A stretch of 64,000 bases of DNA from Archivesica marissinica (GCA_014843695.1 JABXNX010000064.1:1-64000), one strand, 5' to 3'; shown: positions 44,101 to 59,100, counted from the stretch's first letter. A program made the numbers and translations. The notes: generated by a model from the sequence alone, not told the origin.

Positions 44101-47100
44101 CTATGGAATGCTTACCCTGTGGTGGTCTATGGAATGCTTACCCTATGGTGGTCTATGGAATGCTTACCCTGTGGTGGTCTATGGAATGCTTACCCTGTGG
44201 TGGTCTATGGAATGCTTACCCTGTGGTGGTCTATGGAATGCTTACCCTATGTTGGTCTATGGAATGCTTACCCTGTGGTGGTCTATGGAATGCTTACCCT
44301 ATGGTGGTCTATGGAATGCTTACCATGTGGTGGTCTATGGAATGCTTATCCTATGGTGGTCTATGGCATGCTTACCCTGTGGTGGTCTATAGAATGCTTA
44401 CCAAATGGTGGTCTATGGAATGCTTACCCTGTGGTGGTCTATGGAATGCTTACCCTGTGGTGGTCTATGGAATGCTTACCCTGTGGTAGTCTATGGAATG
44501 CTTACCCTGTGGTGGTCTATGGAATGCTTACCCTGTGGTAGTCTATGGAATGCTTACCCTGTGGTGGTCTATGGAATGCTTACCCTGTGGTGGTCTATGG
44601 AATGCTTACCCTATGGTGGTCTATGGAATGCTTACCATGGTGGTCTATGGAATGCTTACCATGTGGTGGTCTATGGAATGCTTACCCTATGGTGGTCTAT
44701 GGAATGCTTACCCTGTGGGGGTCTATGGAATGCTTACCCTGTGGTGGTCTATGGAATGCTTACCCTGTGGTGGTCTATGGAATGCTTACCCTATGTTGGT
44801 CTATGGAATGCTTACCCTGTGGTGGTCTATGGAATGCTTACCCTATGGTGGTCTATGGAATGCTTACCATGTGGTGGTCTATGGAATGCTTACCCTATGG
44901 TGGTCTATGGCATGCTTACCCTGTGGTGGTCTATAGAATGCTTACCCAATGGTGGTCTATGGAATGCTTACCCTGTGGTGGTCTATGGAATGCTTACCCA
45001 TTGGTGGTCTATGGAATGCTTACCCTGTGGTAGTCTATGGAATGCTTACCCTGTGGTGGTCTATGGAATGCTTACCCTGTGGTAGTCTATGGAATGCTTA
45101 CCCTGTGGTGGTCTATAGAATGCTTACCCAATGGTGGTCTATGGAATGCTTACCCTGTGGTCTATGGAATGCTTACCCTGTGGTGGTCTATGGAATGCTT
45201 ACCCTGTGGTGGTCTATGGAATGCTTACCCTGTGGTCTATGGAATGCTTACCCTGTGGTGGTCTATGGAATGCTTACCCTATGGTGGTCTATGGAATGCT
45301 TACCCTGTGGTCTATGGAATGCTTACCCTGTGGTGGTCTATAATGCTTACCCTGTGGTGGTGTTGGTGGTCTATGGAATGCTTACCCTATGGTGGTCTAT
45401 GGAATGCTTACCCTGTGGTGGTCTATGGAATGCTTACCCTGTGGTGGTCTATGGAATGCTTACCCTGTGGTGGTCTATGGAATGCTTACCCTGTGGTGGT
45501 CTATGGAATGCTTACCCTATGGTGGTCTATGGAATGCTTACCCTGTGGTGGTCTATGGAATGCTTACCCTGTGGTGGTCTATGGAATGCTTACCCTATGT
45601 TGGTCTATGGAATGCTTACCCTGTGGTGGTCTATGGAATGCTTACCCTATGGTGGTCTATGGAATGCTTACCTGTGGTGGTCTATGGAATGCTTATCCTA
45701 TGGTGGTCTATGGCATGCTTACCCTGTGGTGGTCTATAGAATGCTTACCAATGGTGGTCTATGGAATGCTTACCCTGTGGTGGTCTATGGAATGCTTACC
45801 CTGTGGTGGTCTATGGAATGCTTACCCTGTGGTAGTCTATGGAATGCTTACCCTGTGGTGGTCTATGGAATGCTTACCCTGTGGTGTCTATGGAATGCTT
45901 ACCCTGTGGTGGTCTATGGAATGCTTACCCTGTGGTGGTCTATGGAATGCTTACCCTATGGTGGTCTATGGAATGCTTACCCTATGGTGGTCTATGGAAT
46001 GCTTACCCTGTGGTGGTCTATGGAATGCTTACCCTATGGTGGTCTATGGAATGCTTACCCTGTGGTGGTCTATGGAATGCTTACCCTGTGGTGGTCTATG
46101 GAATGCTTACCCTGTGGTGGTCTATGGAATGCTTACCCTATGGTGGTCTATGGAATGCTTACCCTGTGGTGGTCTATGGAATGCTTACCCTATGGTGGTC
46201 TATGGAATGCTTACCCTGTGGTGGTCTATGGAATGCTTACCCTGTGGTGGTCTATGGAATGCTTACCCTGTGGTGGTCTATGGAATGCTTACCCTATGGT
46301 GGTCTATGGAATGCTTACCCTGTGGTGGTCTATGGAATGCTTACCCGGAATGCTTACCCTTGGTGTCTATGGAATGCTTACCCTGTGGTGGTCTATGGAA
46401 TGCTTACCCTGTGGTGGTCTATGGAATGCTTACCCTGTGGTGGTCTATATGCTTACCCTGGTGGTCTATGGAATGCTTACCCTATGGTGGTCTATGGAAT
46501 GCTTACCCTGTGGTGGTCTATGGAATGCTTACCCTGTGGTCTATGGAATGCTTACCCTGTGGTGGTCTATGGAATGCTTACCCTGTGGTGGTCTATGGAA
46601 TGCTTACCCTGTGGTCTATGGAATGCTTACCCTGTGGTCTATGGAATGCTTACCCTGTGGTGGTTTATGGAATGCTTACATTGTGGTGGTCTATGGAATG
46701 CTTACCCTGTGGTGGTCTATGGAATGCTTACACTGTGGTCTATGGAATGCTTATCCTCTGGTGGTCTATGGAATGTTTACCCTGTGGTGGTCTACTGGAT
46801 ATTTACACTTTGGTCTATGGAATGCTTACCCTGTGGTGGTCTATGGAATGCTTACCCTGTGGTGGTCTATGGAATGCTTACCCTGTGGTGGTCTATAGAA
46901 TGCTTACCCTGTGGTGGTCTATGGAATGATTACCCTGTGGGGGTCTATAGAATGCTTACCCTGTGGTGGTCTATGGAATGCTTACCCTGTGGTGGTCTAT
47001 ATATACAGCCTTCCTGATCATTCACCCAGCCGATGGGATGGAGTCTAGGGTCAATGTAGAACATCCAGAAGTGTTTGGACGCGGACTGTGTTCCCTCTAG

Positions 47101-50100
47101 TCTCAGGTACAAGCGGCCACCAACGTTCTCTAGGATCTGGACCAGCCAGACCTGTAGCGGATTCAGAATGTCTTGGAGCTCAAGCTTCATGCCACATTTG
47201 AGCTGATCCACAGGACTAGTTCCAGCTCCCTGAAATAATGCCAACCATATCACACTAATCTACTGCCGGACTGGGTCAATACATCTACCTCAGTGTACAT
47301 TACATATTACACAAACCAGTCTAATTTTGGACATACACGTAATCAGTTAATAGTTTCATATTACCATTAAATTATTTACATGTGTGTTAAAGCGACATAA
47401 CATCGCAAAAAGCAAATAAAATGCATTTTCTCATGCATAAATGCATAGCTACTACACATTCTTCTGAATACATTCGAACACTAACATTGAATCAATAAAC
47501 AGTGTTTTTGTGGTATACAAACTTTCAAAAATGAAATTAGGATTTCATATAACGGTCATCCGCGCTCCTGAATTGATGTTTGTTTGTCATTGGAGTCAAT
47601 ACTAAGCACGCGATACTTTTGATTAGAGATAATTTAACTAAGAATAGTCTACAAATAAATATGCATAGGCACACATGTGAGGTATCACGGTAAATATGTA
47701 CCATACCTTGTGTTATTCAGGATAAACGTGTTGTATTACGCATGAATGTCGACCCTATTTACATTATTTTGTAATGTCAAAAAGACACGTATATAATGTT
47801 TGTTTATTTGTTGAAATACTCAGTTTTTGAGGCAAATATTTGGGGGGAAATTATACCATATAATAGGAAATTACATTCGGTAGACATTGGCGTTTTAACC
47901 GATGTAGTGTCGCTTTAAAGATAATTCGCATAACAATATTTACTAGTAGTTTAATGTTATGATAAACAATTTAAAGCATTTAAAGTAAGTTATGGCATGC
48001 GTATGTTATTAAAGCATTCTTCTTCTATATTATCACATATTATCACATATAAATATTTGCTTTAGTGTTACATAATTAATCACATATATTGACATAGTGA
48101 ATTGCTGTCGCCATATTTGTTTATATGTACATGTATGCCACATGGGTCCAAGACCGTCTGGATTTAAACAAATGAACTTTGAAACATATTGAATCTAGTA
48201 CCAACATGGCATACTTGCTGTGGGGCACCTAGCATTGGTATCAATTTTGATATAGTTTTACCAATGCAAAAGTGGCAATAAAAAAACAGAAATGCCGCAT
48301 TTTTAACCTTTACCCCACATAAATGCCATAAAACTCCTGTGTAGCTTCCCACATATAGCCTCCCCTTTGTAGCTTCCTACATATAGCCGCCCCTTTGTAG
48401 CTTCCCACAAATAGCCGCCCCTTTGTAGCTTCCCACATAGAGCAGCCCCTTTGTAGCTTCCCACATAGAGCAGCCCCTTTGTATATTCCCACATAGAGCA
48501 GCGCCTTTGTAGCTTCCCACATATAGCCACCCCATTGTAGCTTCCCACATATAGCCGCCCCTTTGTCGCTTCCCACATATAGCCGCCCCTTTGTAGCTTC
48601 CCACATAGAACAGCCCCTTTGTAGCTTCCCACATATAGCTGCCCCTTTGTAGCTTCCCACATAGAGCAGCCCCTTTGTAGCTTCCCACATAGAGCTGCCC
48701 CTTTGTAGCTTCCCACATATAGCCACCCCTTTGTAGCTTCCCACATATAGCAGCCCCTTTGTAGCTTCCCACATATAGCTGCCCCTTTGTAGCTTCCCAC
48801 ATAGAGCAGCCTCTTTGTAGCTTCCCACATAGAGCTGCCCCTTTGTAGCTTCCCACATATAGCCACCCCTTTGTAGCTTCCCACATATATCCGCCCCTCT
48901 GTAGCTTCCCACATATAGCCGCCCCTCTGTAGCTTCCCACATATAGCCGCCCCTTTGTAGCTTCCCACATATAGCCGCCCCTTTGTAGCTTCCCACATAT
49001 AGCCGCCCCTTTGTAGCTTCCCACATATAGCAGCCCCTTTGTAGCTTCCCACATATAGCAGCTCCTTTGTAGCTTCCCACATATAGCCACCCCTTTGTAG
49101 CTTCCCACATATAGCCGCCCCTTTGTAGCTTCCCACATATAGCCACCCCTTTGTAGCTTCCCACATAGAACAGCCCCTTTGTAGCTTCCCACATATAGCT
49201 GCCCCTTTGTAGCTTCCCACATATAGCCGCCACGCTCTAGCACATTCACATAGATATTGAGTACATAGTACAGCGTGCATCGTTATCAGCCGTATGCAGA
49301 TAAAATGAGTAATTGACATCTTCAATTGTGGAGAAAAGGGTTACTGTAAATAATTTTTGTGAATTAATGGTCGTTTATACACTTATAAGTAAGTCAGTCA
49401 TCAAATGATTTGTATTTGAAATGCAGGAGAAATTCTGATTACACGTAAGCATATATACGCTACATTATGGTATATATATTAGGGATAGCAACGAATATCC
49501 ACTCGGACTCGCCAATGGAAAACACCGACACAGCAATAGTTCTCCCTTCATGGAGAGGAACACATGTCTCCATCACAGGGTCACGGTCACAAAGTAACAT
49601 TCCACCCAATATTGTTGGAAGAATACCACACGTACCCTCAAACACGTATTTCAGGCACAGATGAGCACCCAAGTATAACCATCAGCCTTCCACAAGTTGG
49701 GTATCTTCACAAAACGAAATAATTAGAGACCCCAGTTTCACTTCAAACATATAGATCAGAAGGATGAGTGATTCGGTGTCAATGGCCTTTAACACTCGGT
49801 CACACAATGGCCTTAAACACTCAGTCACACAATGGCCTTAAACACTCGGTCACACAATGGCCTTAAACACTCAGTCACACAATGGCCGTAAACACTCAGT
49901 CACACAATGGCCTTAAACACTCGTCACACAATGGCCTTAAACACTCAGTCACACAATGGCCTTAAACACTCGTCACACAATGGCCTTAAACACTCAGTCA
50001 CACAATAGCCTTAAACACTCAGTCACACAATGGCCGTAAACACTCAGTCACACAATGACCGTAAACACTCAGTCACACAATGACCGTAAACACTCAGTCA

Positions 50101-53100
50101 CACAATGGCCGTAAACACTCAGTCACACAATGGCCGTAAACACTCAGTCACACAATGGCCTTAAACACTCAGTCACAGATTTCCAGAGGGAAATACGTCG
50201 AACAACCCGCCAGCCTACCTTCTCCAGGAAGCTCAGCGGCGCTGTTTTCGCTCCTGTTAGGGACTCCAGCAGGAATGTTCTCCAGTCATTCACATTGTCC
50301 TTGAGCTCTGCAAAATATAATACCGCAAACATATACACTACAGTACTAGTCAGCCGGATACCGATGTACTACAGTACAGTAATAGTCAGCCAGATACCGA
50401 TACACTACAGTACTAGTCAGCCAGATACCAATACACTACAGTACTAGTCAGCCAGATACCTATACACTACAGTACTAGTCAGTCAGATACTGATACACTA
50501 CAGTACTAGTCAGCCAGATACCTATACACTACAGTACTAGTCAGCCAGCTACCTATACACTATAGTACTAGTCAGCCAGATACCGATACACTACAGTACA
50601 GTACTAGTCAGCCAGATACTGATACACTACAGCACTAGTCAGCCAGATACTGATACACTACAGTACTAGTCAGCCAGATACCGATACACTACAGTACTAG
50701 TCAGCCAGATACCGATATACTACAGTACTAGTCAGCCAGATACCTATACACTACAGTACTAGTCAGCCAGATACCGATACACTACAGTACTAGTCAGTCA
50801 GATATCTATACACTACAGTACTAGTAAGCCAGATATCTATACACTACAGTACTAGTCAGCCAGATATCTATACACTACAGTACTAGTCAGCCAGATACCG
50901 ATACACTACAGTACTAGTCAGCCAGATACCTATACACTACAGTACTAGTCAGCCAGATACCTATACACTACAGTACTAGTCAGCCAGATACCTATACACT
51001 ACAGTACTAGTCAGCCAGATATCTATACACTACAGTACTAGTCAGCCAGATACCATACCTACAGTACGTTAGTCAGCCAGATACTATACACTACAGTACT
51101 AGTCAGCCAGATATCTATACACTACAGTACTAGTCAGCCAGATACCTATACACTACAGTACTAGTCAGCCAGATACCTATACACTACAGTACTAGTCAGC
51201 CAGATACCTATACACTACAGTACTAGTCAGCCAGATACCTATACACTACAGTACTAGTAAGCCAGATACCTATACACTACAGTACTAGTCAGCCAGATAC
51301 CTATACACTACAGTACTAGTCAGCCAGATACCTATACACTACAGTACTAGTCAGCCAGATACTGATACACTACAGTACTAGTCAGCCAGATACCTATACA
51401 CTACAGTACTAGTCAGCCAGATACCGATACACTACAGTACTAGTCAGCCAGATACCGATACACTACAGTACTAGTCAGCCAGATACCGATACACTACAGT
51501 ACTAGTCAGCCAGATACCTATACACTACAGTACTAGTCAGCCAGATACCAATACACTACAGTACTAGTCAGCCAGATACCTATACACTACAGTACTAGTA
51601 AGCCAGATACCTATACACTACAGTACTAGTCAGCCAGATACCGATACACTACAGTACTAGTCAGCCAGATACCGATACACTACAGTACTAGTAAGCCAGA
51701 TACCCATACACTACAGTACTAGTCAGCCAGATACCTATACACTACAGTACTAGTCAGCCAGATACCTATACACTACAGTACTAGTCAGCCAGATACTGAT
51801 ACACTACAGTACTAGTCAGCCAGATACCTATACACTACAGTACTAGTCAGCCAGATACCGATACACTACAGTACTAGTCAGCCAGATACCTATACACTAC
51901 AGTACTAGTCAGCCAGATACCGATACACTACAGTACTAGTCAGCCAGATACCTATACACTACAGTACTAGTCAGCCAGATACCAATACACTACAGTACTA
52001 GTCAGCCAGATACCTATACACTACAGTACTAGTAAGCCAGATATCTATACACTACAGTACTAGTCAGCCAGATATCTATACACTACAGTACTAGTCAGCC
52101 AGATACCAATACACTACAGTACTAGTCAGCCAGATACCTATACACTACAGTACTAGTAAGCCAGATATCTATACACTACAGTACTAGTCAGCCAGATATC
52201 TATACACTACAGTACTAGTCAGCCAGATACCTATACACTACAGTACTAGTCAGCCAGATACCTATACACTACAGTACTAGTCAGCCAGATACCTATACAC
52301 TACAGTACTAGTAAGCCAGATATCTATACACTACAGTACTAGTCAGCCAGATATCTATACACTACAGTACTAGTCAGCCAGATATATATACACTACAGTA
52401 CTAGTCAGCCAGATATCTATACACTACAGTACTAGTAAGCCAGATACCTATACACTACAGTACTAGTCAGCCAGATACCTATACACTACAGTACTAGTCA
52501 GCCAGATACCAATACACTACAGTACTAGTCAGCCAGATACCTATACACTACAGTACTAGTAAGCCAGATATCTATACACTACAGTACTAGTCAGCCAGAT
52601 ACCTATACACTACAGTACTAGTCAGCCAGATATCTATACACTACAGTACTAGTCAGCCAGATACCAATACACTACAGTACTAGTCAGCCAGATACCTATA
52701 CACTACAGTACTAGTAAGCCAGATATCTATACACTACAGTACTAGTCAGCCAGATATCTATACACTACAGTACTAGTCAGCCAGATATCTATACACTACA
52801 GTACTAGTCAGCCAGATACTATACACTACAGTACTAGTCAGCCAGATACTATACACTACAGTACTAGTCAGCCAGATATCTATACACTACAGTACTAGTC
52901 AGCCAGATATCTATACACTACAGTACTAGTCAGCCAGATACCTATACACTACAGTACTAGTCAGCCAGATACCTATACACTACAGTACTAGTCAGCCAGA
53001 TATCTATACACTACAGTACTAGTCAGCCAGATACCTATACACTACAGTACTAGTCAGCCAGATACCTATACACTACAGTACTAGTCAGCCAGATATCTAT

Positions 53101-56100
53101 ACACTACAGTACTAGTCAGCCAGATATCTATACACTACAGTACTAGTCAGCCAGATATCTATACACTACAGTACTAGTAAGCCAGATATCTATACACTAC
53201 AGTACTAGTCAGCCAGATATCTATACACTACAGTACTAGTCAGCCAGATATCTATACACTACAGTACTAGTCAGCCAGATATCTATACACTACAGTACTA
53301 GTCAGCCAGATATCTATACACTACAGTACTAGTCAGCCAGATATCTATACACTACAGTACTAGTAAGCCAGATATCTATACACTACAGTACTAGTCAGCC
53401 AGATATCTATACACTACAGTACTAGTAAGCCAGATATCTATACACTACAGTACTAGTCAGCCAGATACCTATACACTACAGTACTAGTCAGCCAGATATC
53501 TATACACTACAGTACTAGTCAGCCAGATATCTATACACTACAGTACTAGTCAGCCAGATATCTATACACTACAGTACTAGTCAGCCAGATATCTATACAC
53601 TACAGTACTAGTAAGCCAGATATCTATACACTACAGTACCAGTAAGCCAGATATCTATACACTACAGTACTAGTAAGCCAGATACCGATACCCAACTGAT
53701 ATCCTCAATGTGTGTATGCTGCGGTGGGGGCACATCTCGCAGCAGCAGCATAGGTGACATGGATCTTCAGCGTGTCGCACTCTCTTCCGGTGTGCAAGTG
53801 CATCCTCTTTTCGACTTGACCTTGCGAGAGTCACGAGTACTCACAGCCTTTATCCAGCAGTCAAGAAGATCAACACGTGCAGAAAGGAAGCGATATGCAA
53901 CGAGCTGATGTCCAACTGCATGTCCGTTTCTATGCTGCTGCGAAATGACCAACATTTGAGGGGGTGGGGGGGGGGGGGGGGCAAAATAGGACCGTTTCGA
54001 AAGGCGAAATAAAGGACATGTCAGGGAGAAGATGCCTCGTCCTGATGTTTACCAAGCACCTTAGATCGACAGAAGCCACCTGCCTCGACGGAAGTATGTA
54101 TAAATAAAGATTTCATACACAACTAAGATCAGGGCTCATTCTAGGTCATAATGTGTGGGAGAAGTGAGACAGCGCGCAATTGACCTTTCTGCCGATTTTG
54201 ATTGACAGCTGGCGTTAGCCAATCGCATCGCACCATTCGCGCACACCCCCGGCAACGGTTTATCGCCGCCATCTTGTTAGACAAACAATGCATATTAGAC
54301 AAACTAGTAACGAGTAGACAAATTTGAAAAGGCGTGAATTTGATCGAAAATACGGGTTTTAAATTGTTTTAATGATGTTGAAAATGTGTAGCTTTGGTGT
54401 GTGGGTTAGTTATAGTACAAAATTAGTCGATATCCTGGTGATCGACGTTAAATTCAACCCATTTCAAAATCCTTGGACAAATCTAAAAGTGTGTATATGA
54501 ACCACAAAATACCAGACAGCTGCTTTAAAAACAATGCATCTATAAAAACACCGACTGACCCCATATAGTCATTCTTTTATCGCAAACACAGCAATCAAAT
54601 TTAAGCGTGTCACACTGTTTATTGGAAGTAATCAACAACTTACTGGTACATCACAGAGACCGCCACATAATATCCCGTTAGAGGCCTACTGTCAAGATCA
54701 AAGTGTTGCACATCGGAATTTAGCACCGATTGTGCTAATAATTGGTCAATTATAAAATGTGTGCACACAATTATAGTATTGATTACTACACCGAGTCATT
54801 GTTTTATCGTTCTGTCAGACAAACGAGTTATTTAGTAAAATTTTAATCAAATCTGATAACGAGTGATCGTGATCTGAAATTATTTTTTGAAAAATAATTA
54901 CAAATTAATTAATGCTGTCTGTCATTGACAATGGCGAAAAGATGTAGTTACGGGCTGTTTTATTAATGTATGCTGTGTGACAGTGATAGTAGATATCCAG
55001 ATCGATCAATAGGTGACGTTTAATTTGTACCATTTCCAAACCCAAGACAAATCTTGAAAAATGTCTAAGGTGGATTAAGTTGTGTGGACGACAAGCTGAA
55101 TACATCCAAAATTAATGCAAACATATATATTTGCACACAAGTAAGTTGAAATTAATTTATTTATGCATAATAAAATATTTCGAAAAAATATATTCTGCAT
55201 TTATAGATCTACTGTTCACAAGAGATATGTGAGTATAATGGTGATTAAAATTATACATGTGGTTCATACATATTGTCGTGGATGGTGGACTAGGGATCAG
55301 ATAGAAGTAATAGTACCCATGCATGTGCAGAGCTGTGGGATTCCCATATTAGCTCAGTGAACGTACTGGTGTTCAGTTTTTGGGCCTAATGTTCGAGTCT
55401 TCTAGGAGGCATAGGGTCGAGTCTCTCAAGACAGTGGCATATTTCATGTCTTTTAATGTCAAAGTTGACACGATGTGGTTGTTCGGGTGTCAGTGGTTTC
55501 GTATAACTACTTCTTCGTATACAAGGCAATATAGAGTGAAACATTGTGGTTGATTCGTTTAATAGTATATTATCACGCCTACGCCAATTATGAGATGGGC
55601 TGTTGACAAATTAATCAAATACTGGATATTATTATAAATATTATTTTTCACACCTTGATTGGTCGGCTCAAACATTTGTGATGCTGGCTTGTATGCCCGT
55701 GTTTTATCAGCTTTAGAGCTGAGCCGTGCCATATGTCCAAGCCCTTACATCATGTATAAATATCATGCTCTTCACATCAATTTCATTACAACCATGGCGT
55801 CTATATTTCCATGCGTTTTTTGCTGATTATACAATACAAATACAATAAAAAAAATAGATACACACTGTACATTTCATTGTCATTGTATTAATCTATGTAC
55901 CTTTTTATGTAATTTTATGTCATTGTAAATAATTTAATGCTTTGATGTACAATAAATATATTATTTTAATGACGGTTTATGATTTATTTATTCTCCCCCA
56001 TTCACTTTAATTAATCTTGATTAGTGGCCTGAAACCTAGATAGATAATCACTCCTGGTATGGCAAACACACGGCTACATAGTCCCATTCATAATTGTGTC

Positions 56101-59100
56101 TAATTACCTATATAGCTAATAATATTAATATCTGGGTTAAATAAAACTGAGAAATTCCACGGAATTTTATCTAGATTAACTTGATGCGGGTCTGCGTTAA
56201 GACGCCATTTTGTTAGATAGCTTGTCTCGCATAGTTACAGCGAGCACCTGTAACTATGGGGGGCGTGCCTAAGTAGCGTTTGCAGAAAGGTCAATTGCAT
56301 CCTTAAATTGTGTACTTCAATAAATTTAAACAAAATAGGGTTAAAAGTCACCAATTTCACAATTTTGAATAGAAGGAGTGTATCTTACTGGTCAATATTG
56401 TGTATGAAAATTGTAAAAATTAAAAAATAATAATATTGTTTTAGGGCGAAGTTGGGTCCCCAGGGGGCGAAGTCAGGGTCCCTAGCCCTAGGGCAACTTT
56501 TTCGCCCAAGTCTCCTTCTAGAATGATTCCTGTGTGTTGGAGTGACATTCCAGTATGGCTTAAACATATTTATTCATCATATTATAACATAGTTTACAAC
56601 AATAAATATAAGTGGATTGAATTGAAAGCTAAAAGCTTATTGTAAGTCTCTCCACAGCTGTGGAAGTAAGGTTAACCTAGACAACTTGAATTACAAAACA
56701 CAATCAATACATATATATAAATCTTACCATCTGGAGGCTGCAGGTTTTTTCCAGATTGAGCGGACCAACCAATGTGATGTACCTCTGTGGTCGCCAAGTC
56801 ACACCAGAAGTCTGCAGAGCTCTCCTCGCCGTATCCATCATACCGTAGCCGTAGCAACGGTCCACATGTCATCTGAACCGAGGCCACCCAGTATGTAGAG
56901 GGGTCAGATTTATTAGGGACTTCCAGTTTCATTCCCTTTAGAAAGCCACTCTTTAAACTGTGTTCAACCTGTACATTGATGATTTACATAGTTAATATCG
57001 AGGGTTGAAAGCAAGACTGTCGTACCTACAGATCAGATGTTTTTCTGTAAACTGTGTTCAACCTGTACATGGATGATTTACATAGTTAATATCGAGGGTT
57101 GAAAGCAAGACTGTAGTACCTACAGATCAGATGTTTTTCTGTAAACTGTGTTCAACCTGTACATGGATGATTTACATAGTTAATTTCGAGGGTTGAACGC
57201 ATGACTCGTAACTACAGATAAAATGTTTTTCTTTAAACTGTGTTCAACCTGTACATGGATGATTTAAATAGTTTAATATCGAGGGTTGAACGCATGACTG
57301 TCGTAACTACAGATAAAATGTTTTTCTGTAAACTGTGTTCAACCTGTACATGGATGATTTAAATAGTTTAATATTGAGGGTTGAAAGCAAGATTGTCGTA
57401 ACTACAGATCAAATGTTTTTCTGTAAACTGTGTTCAACCTGTACATTGATAATTTACATAGCTTAGTTTATACAAATTTATTTTAGCTCGATTGCGAAAC
57501 AAGTTCTTATGACTTATATTAATCACTCTCGAGACCTCATTCTTGATGGAATCCATCGCCACGAGGGAGAGAGAAGAGGCAACGTGGAATTTAAATGCCT
57601 TGCACAATTGTAATGGCTCCAGCAGGGCTCGAACTCCGGATCTTTCGCACCTGAAGCGAAAGCGCATCCACTGCACTATCACGACTTCCACTTTACATAG
57701 TTTAATATAATCTTGTCAGTACTTGGTGTGGAGAAACCCAGGTGCACTTCTGAACATTATGTCAGACACAGGAAGTAGGTAACTGATTAGAAGGCTGTCC
57801 GATTAGCGCAGTGGTTAGCATGCTTGCTTCCCACAAATGCAACCTGGGTTCGATCCTCTGGACAACTCTCCAGCTACTATTCGTGGAAAAAGACCTCGGT
57901 TTCTCCTCCGAGCAGTATTCCATTAACGAACCGGCACCCTGGTAGAACCACCGACCTTCCACAAGCCAGCTGGATAGCTTCCGCATATGAAACAATTTGA
58001 TACCCCAAGAGGGATTCATAAAGTGGTGAAGGGCTGTGAGAGTATTTACATGTTTAAAGGCACTCGGTGGAACGGCTGTAGATCCCGTCTGCTGTAGATA
58101 GTCCTCCCATACAAACTCTGGTTCATCATCTCCTACAAACATACAATTGAATATATATTCAATATAATAATATTTATAATAATAATATTGCATTTCCGAA
58201 TGGGCGATATGAAAACATATCGCCCCTAGAACATGACTATTAACTTTGCAAATTGTCTTCATACAGTAAACATCTGTGCACAATGTTGGGCGGTCAAAAC
58301 CGCCCCCGGTATTAACCGGTTAAAACCGGCCCAGTCAATACTCCCCAAGTGGTCAATACCGGTCGATTGGATAGTCAATTGGGTATTTGTTAAGAAATGA
58401 CAGACTGTGCAGATTTATTTTTAAATTCTGCTAAGCGGTTTAAAGGTTATGTAGCAGACACAAATTGTGACGAACATTCTCATAAAAGGGTACTTAAATG
58501 GATACACCATCGTTCTCTCTTTTGTTCAGATAAGATCATTTATATTTAGATGCCTTGCTATACATATATAAACTAGGCAGACACGATGCCTTGCTATACA
58601 TATATAAACTAGGCAGACACGGTGCCTTGCTATACATATATAAACTAGGCAGACACGATGCCTTGCTATACATATATAAACTAGGCAGACACGGTGCCTT
58701 GTATACATATATAAACTAGGCAGACACGATGCCTTGCTATACATATATAAACTAGGCAGACACGGTGCCTTGCTATACATATATAAACTAGGCAGACACG
58801 GTGCCTTGCTATACATATATAAACTAGGCAGACACGACGCCTTGCTATACATATAAACTAGGCAACGGTGCCTTGCTATACATATTAAACTAGGCAGACA
58901 CGGTGCCTTGCTATACATATATAAACTAGGCAGACACGGTGCCTTGCTATACATATATAAACTAGGCAGACACGGTGCCTTGCTATACATATATAAACTA
59001 GGCAGACACGGTGCCTTGCTATACATATATAAACTAGGCAGACACGGTGCCTTGCTATACATATATAAACTAGGCAGACACGGTGCCTTGCTATACATAT

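Noticed and set aside
43578..47017. Plus-strand ORFs up to 649 codons with repeated [20 protein letters not shown]
   Set aside because: Three units of 26 bp make 26 codons, so all frames open together. The unit is the exon 5 donor junction on the other strand.
48303..49325. ORFs of 290-340 codons rich in [17 protein letters not shown]
   Set aside because: 28-bp array; three frames are equally open and there is no link to a gene.
50335..53690. CRISPR-like appearance (31-bp period)
   Set aside because: There are no unique spacers; every unit is the same repeat, and the context is a eukaryotic intron.
53708..53955. Possible small exon on either strand
   Set aside because: No family resemblance, no suitable splice pair, and the Sfmbt reading phase is already continuous between exons 3 and 4.
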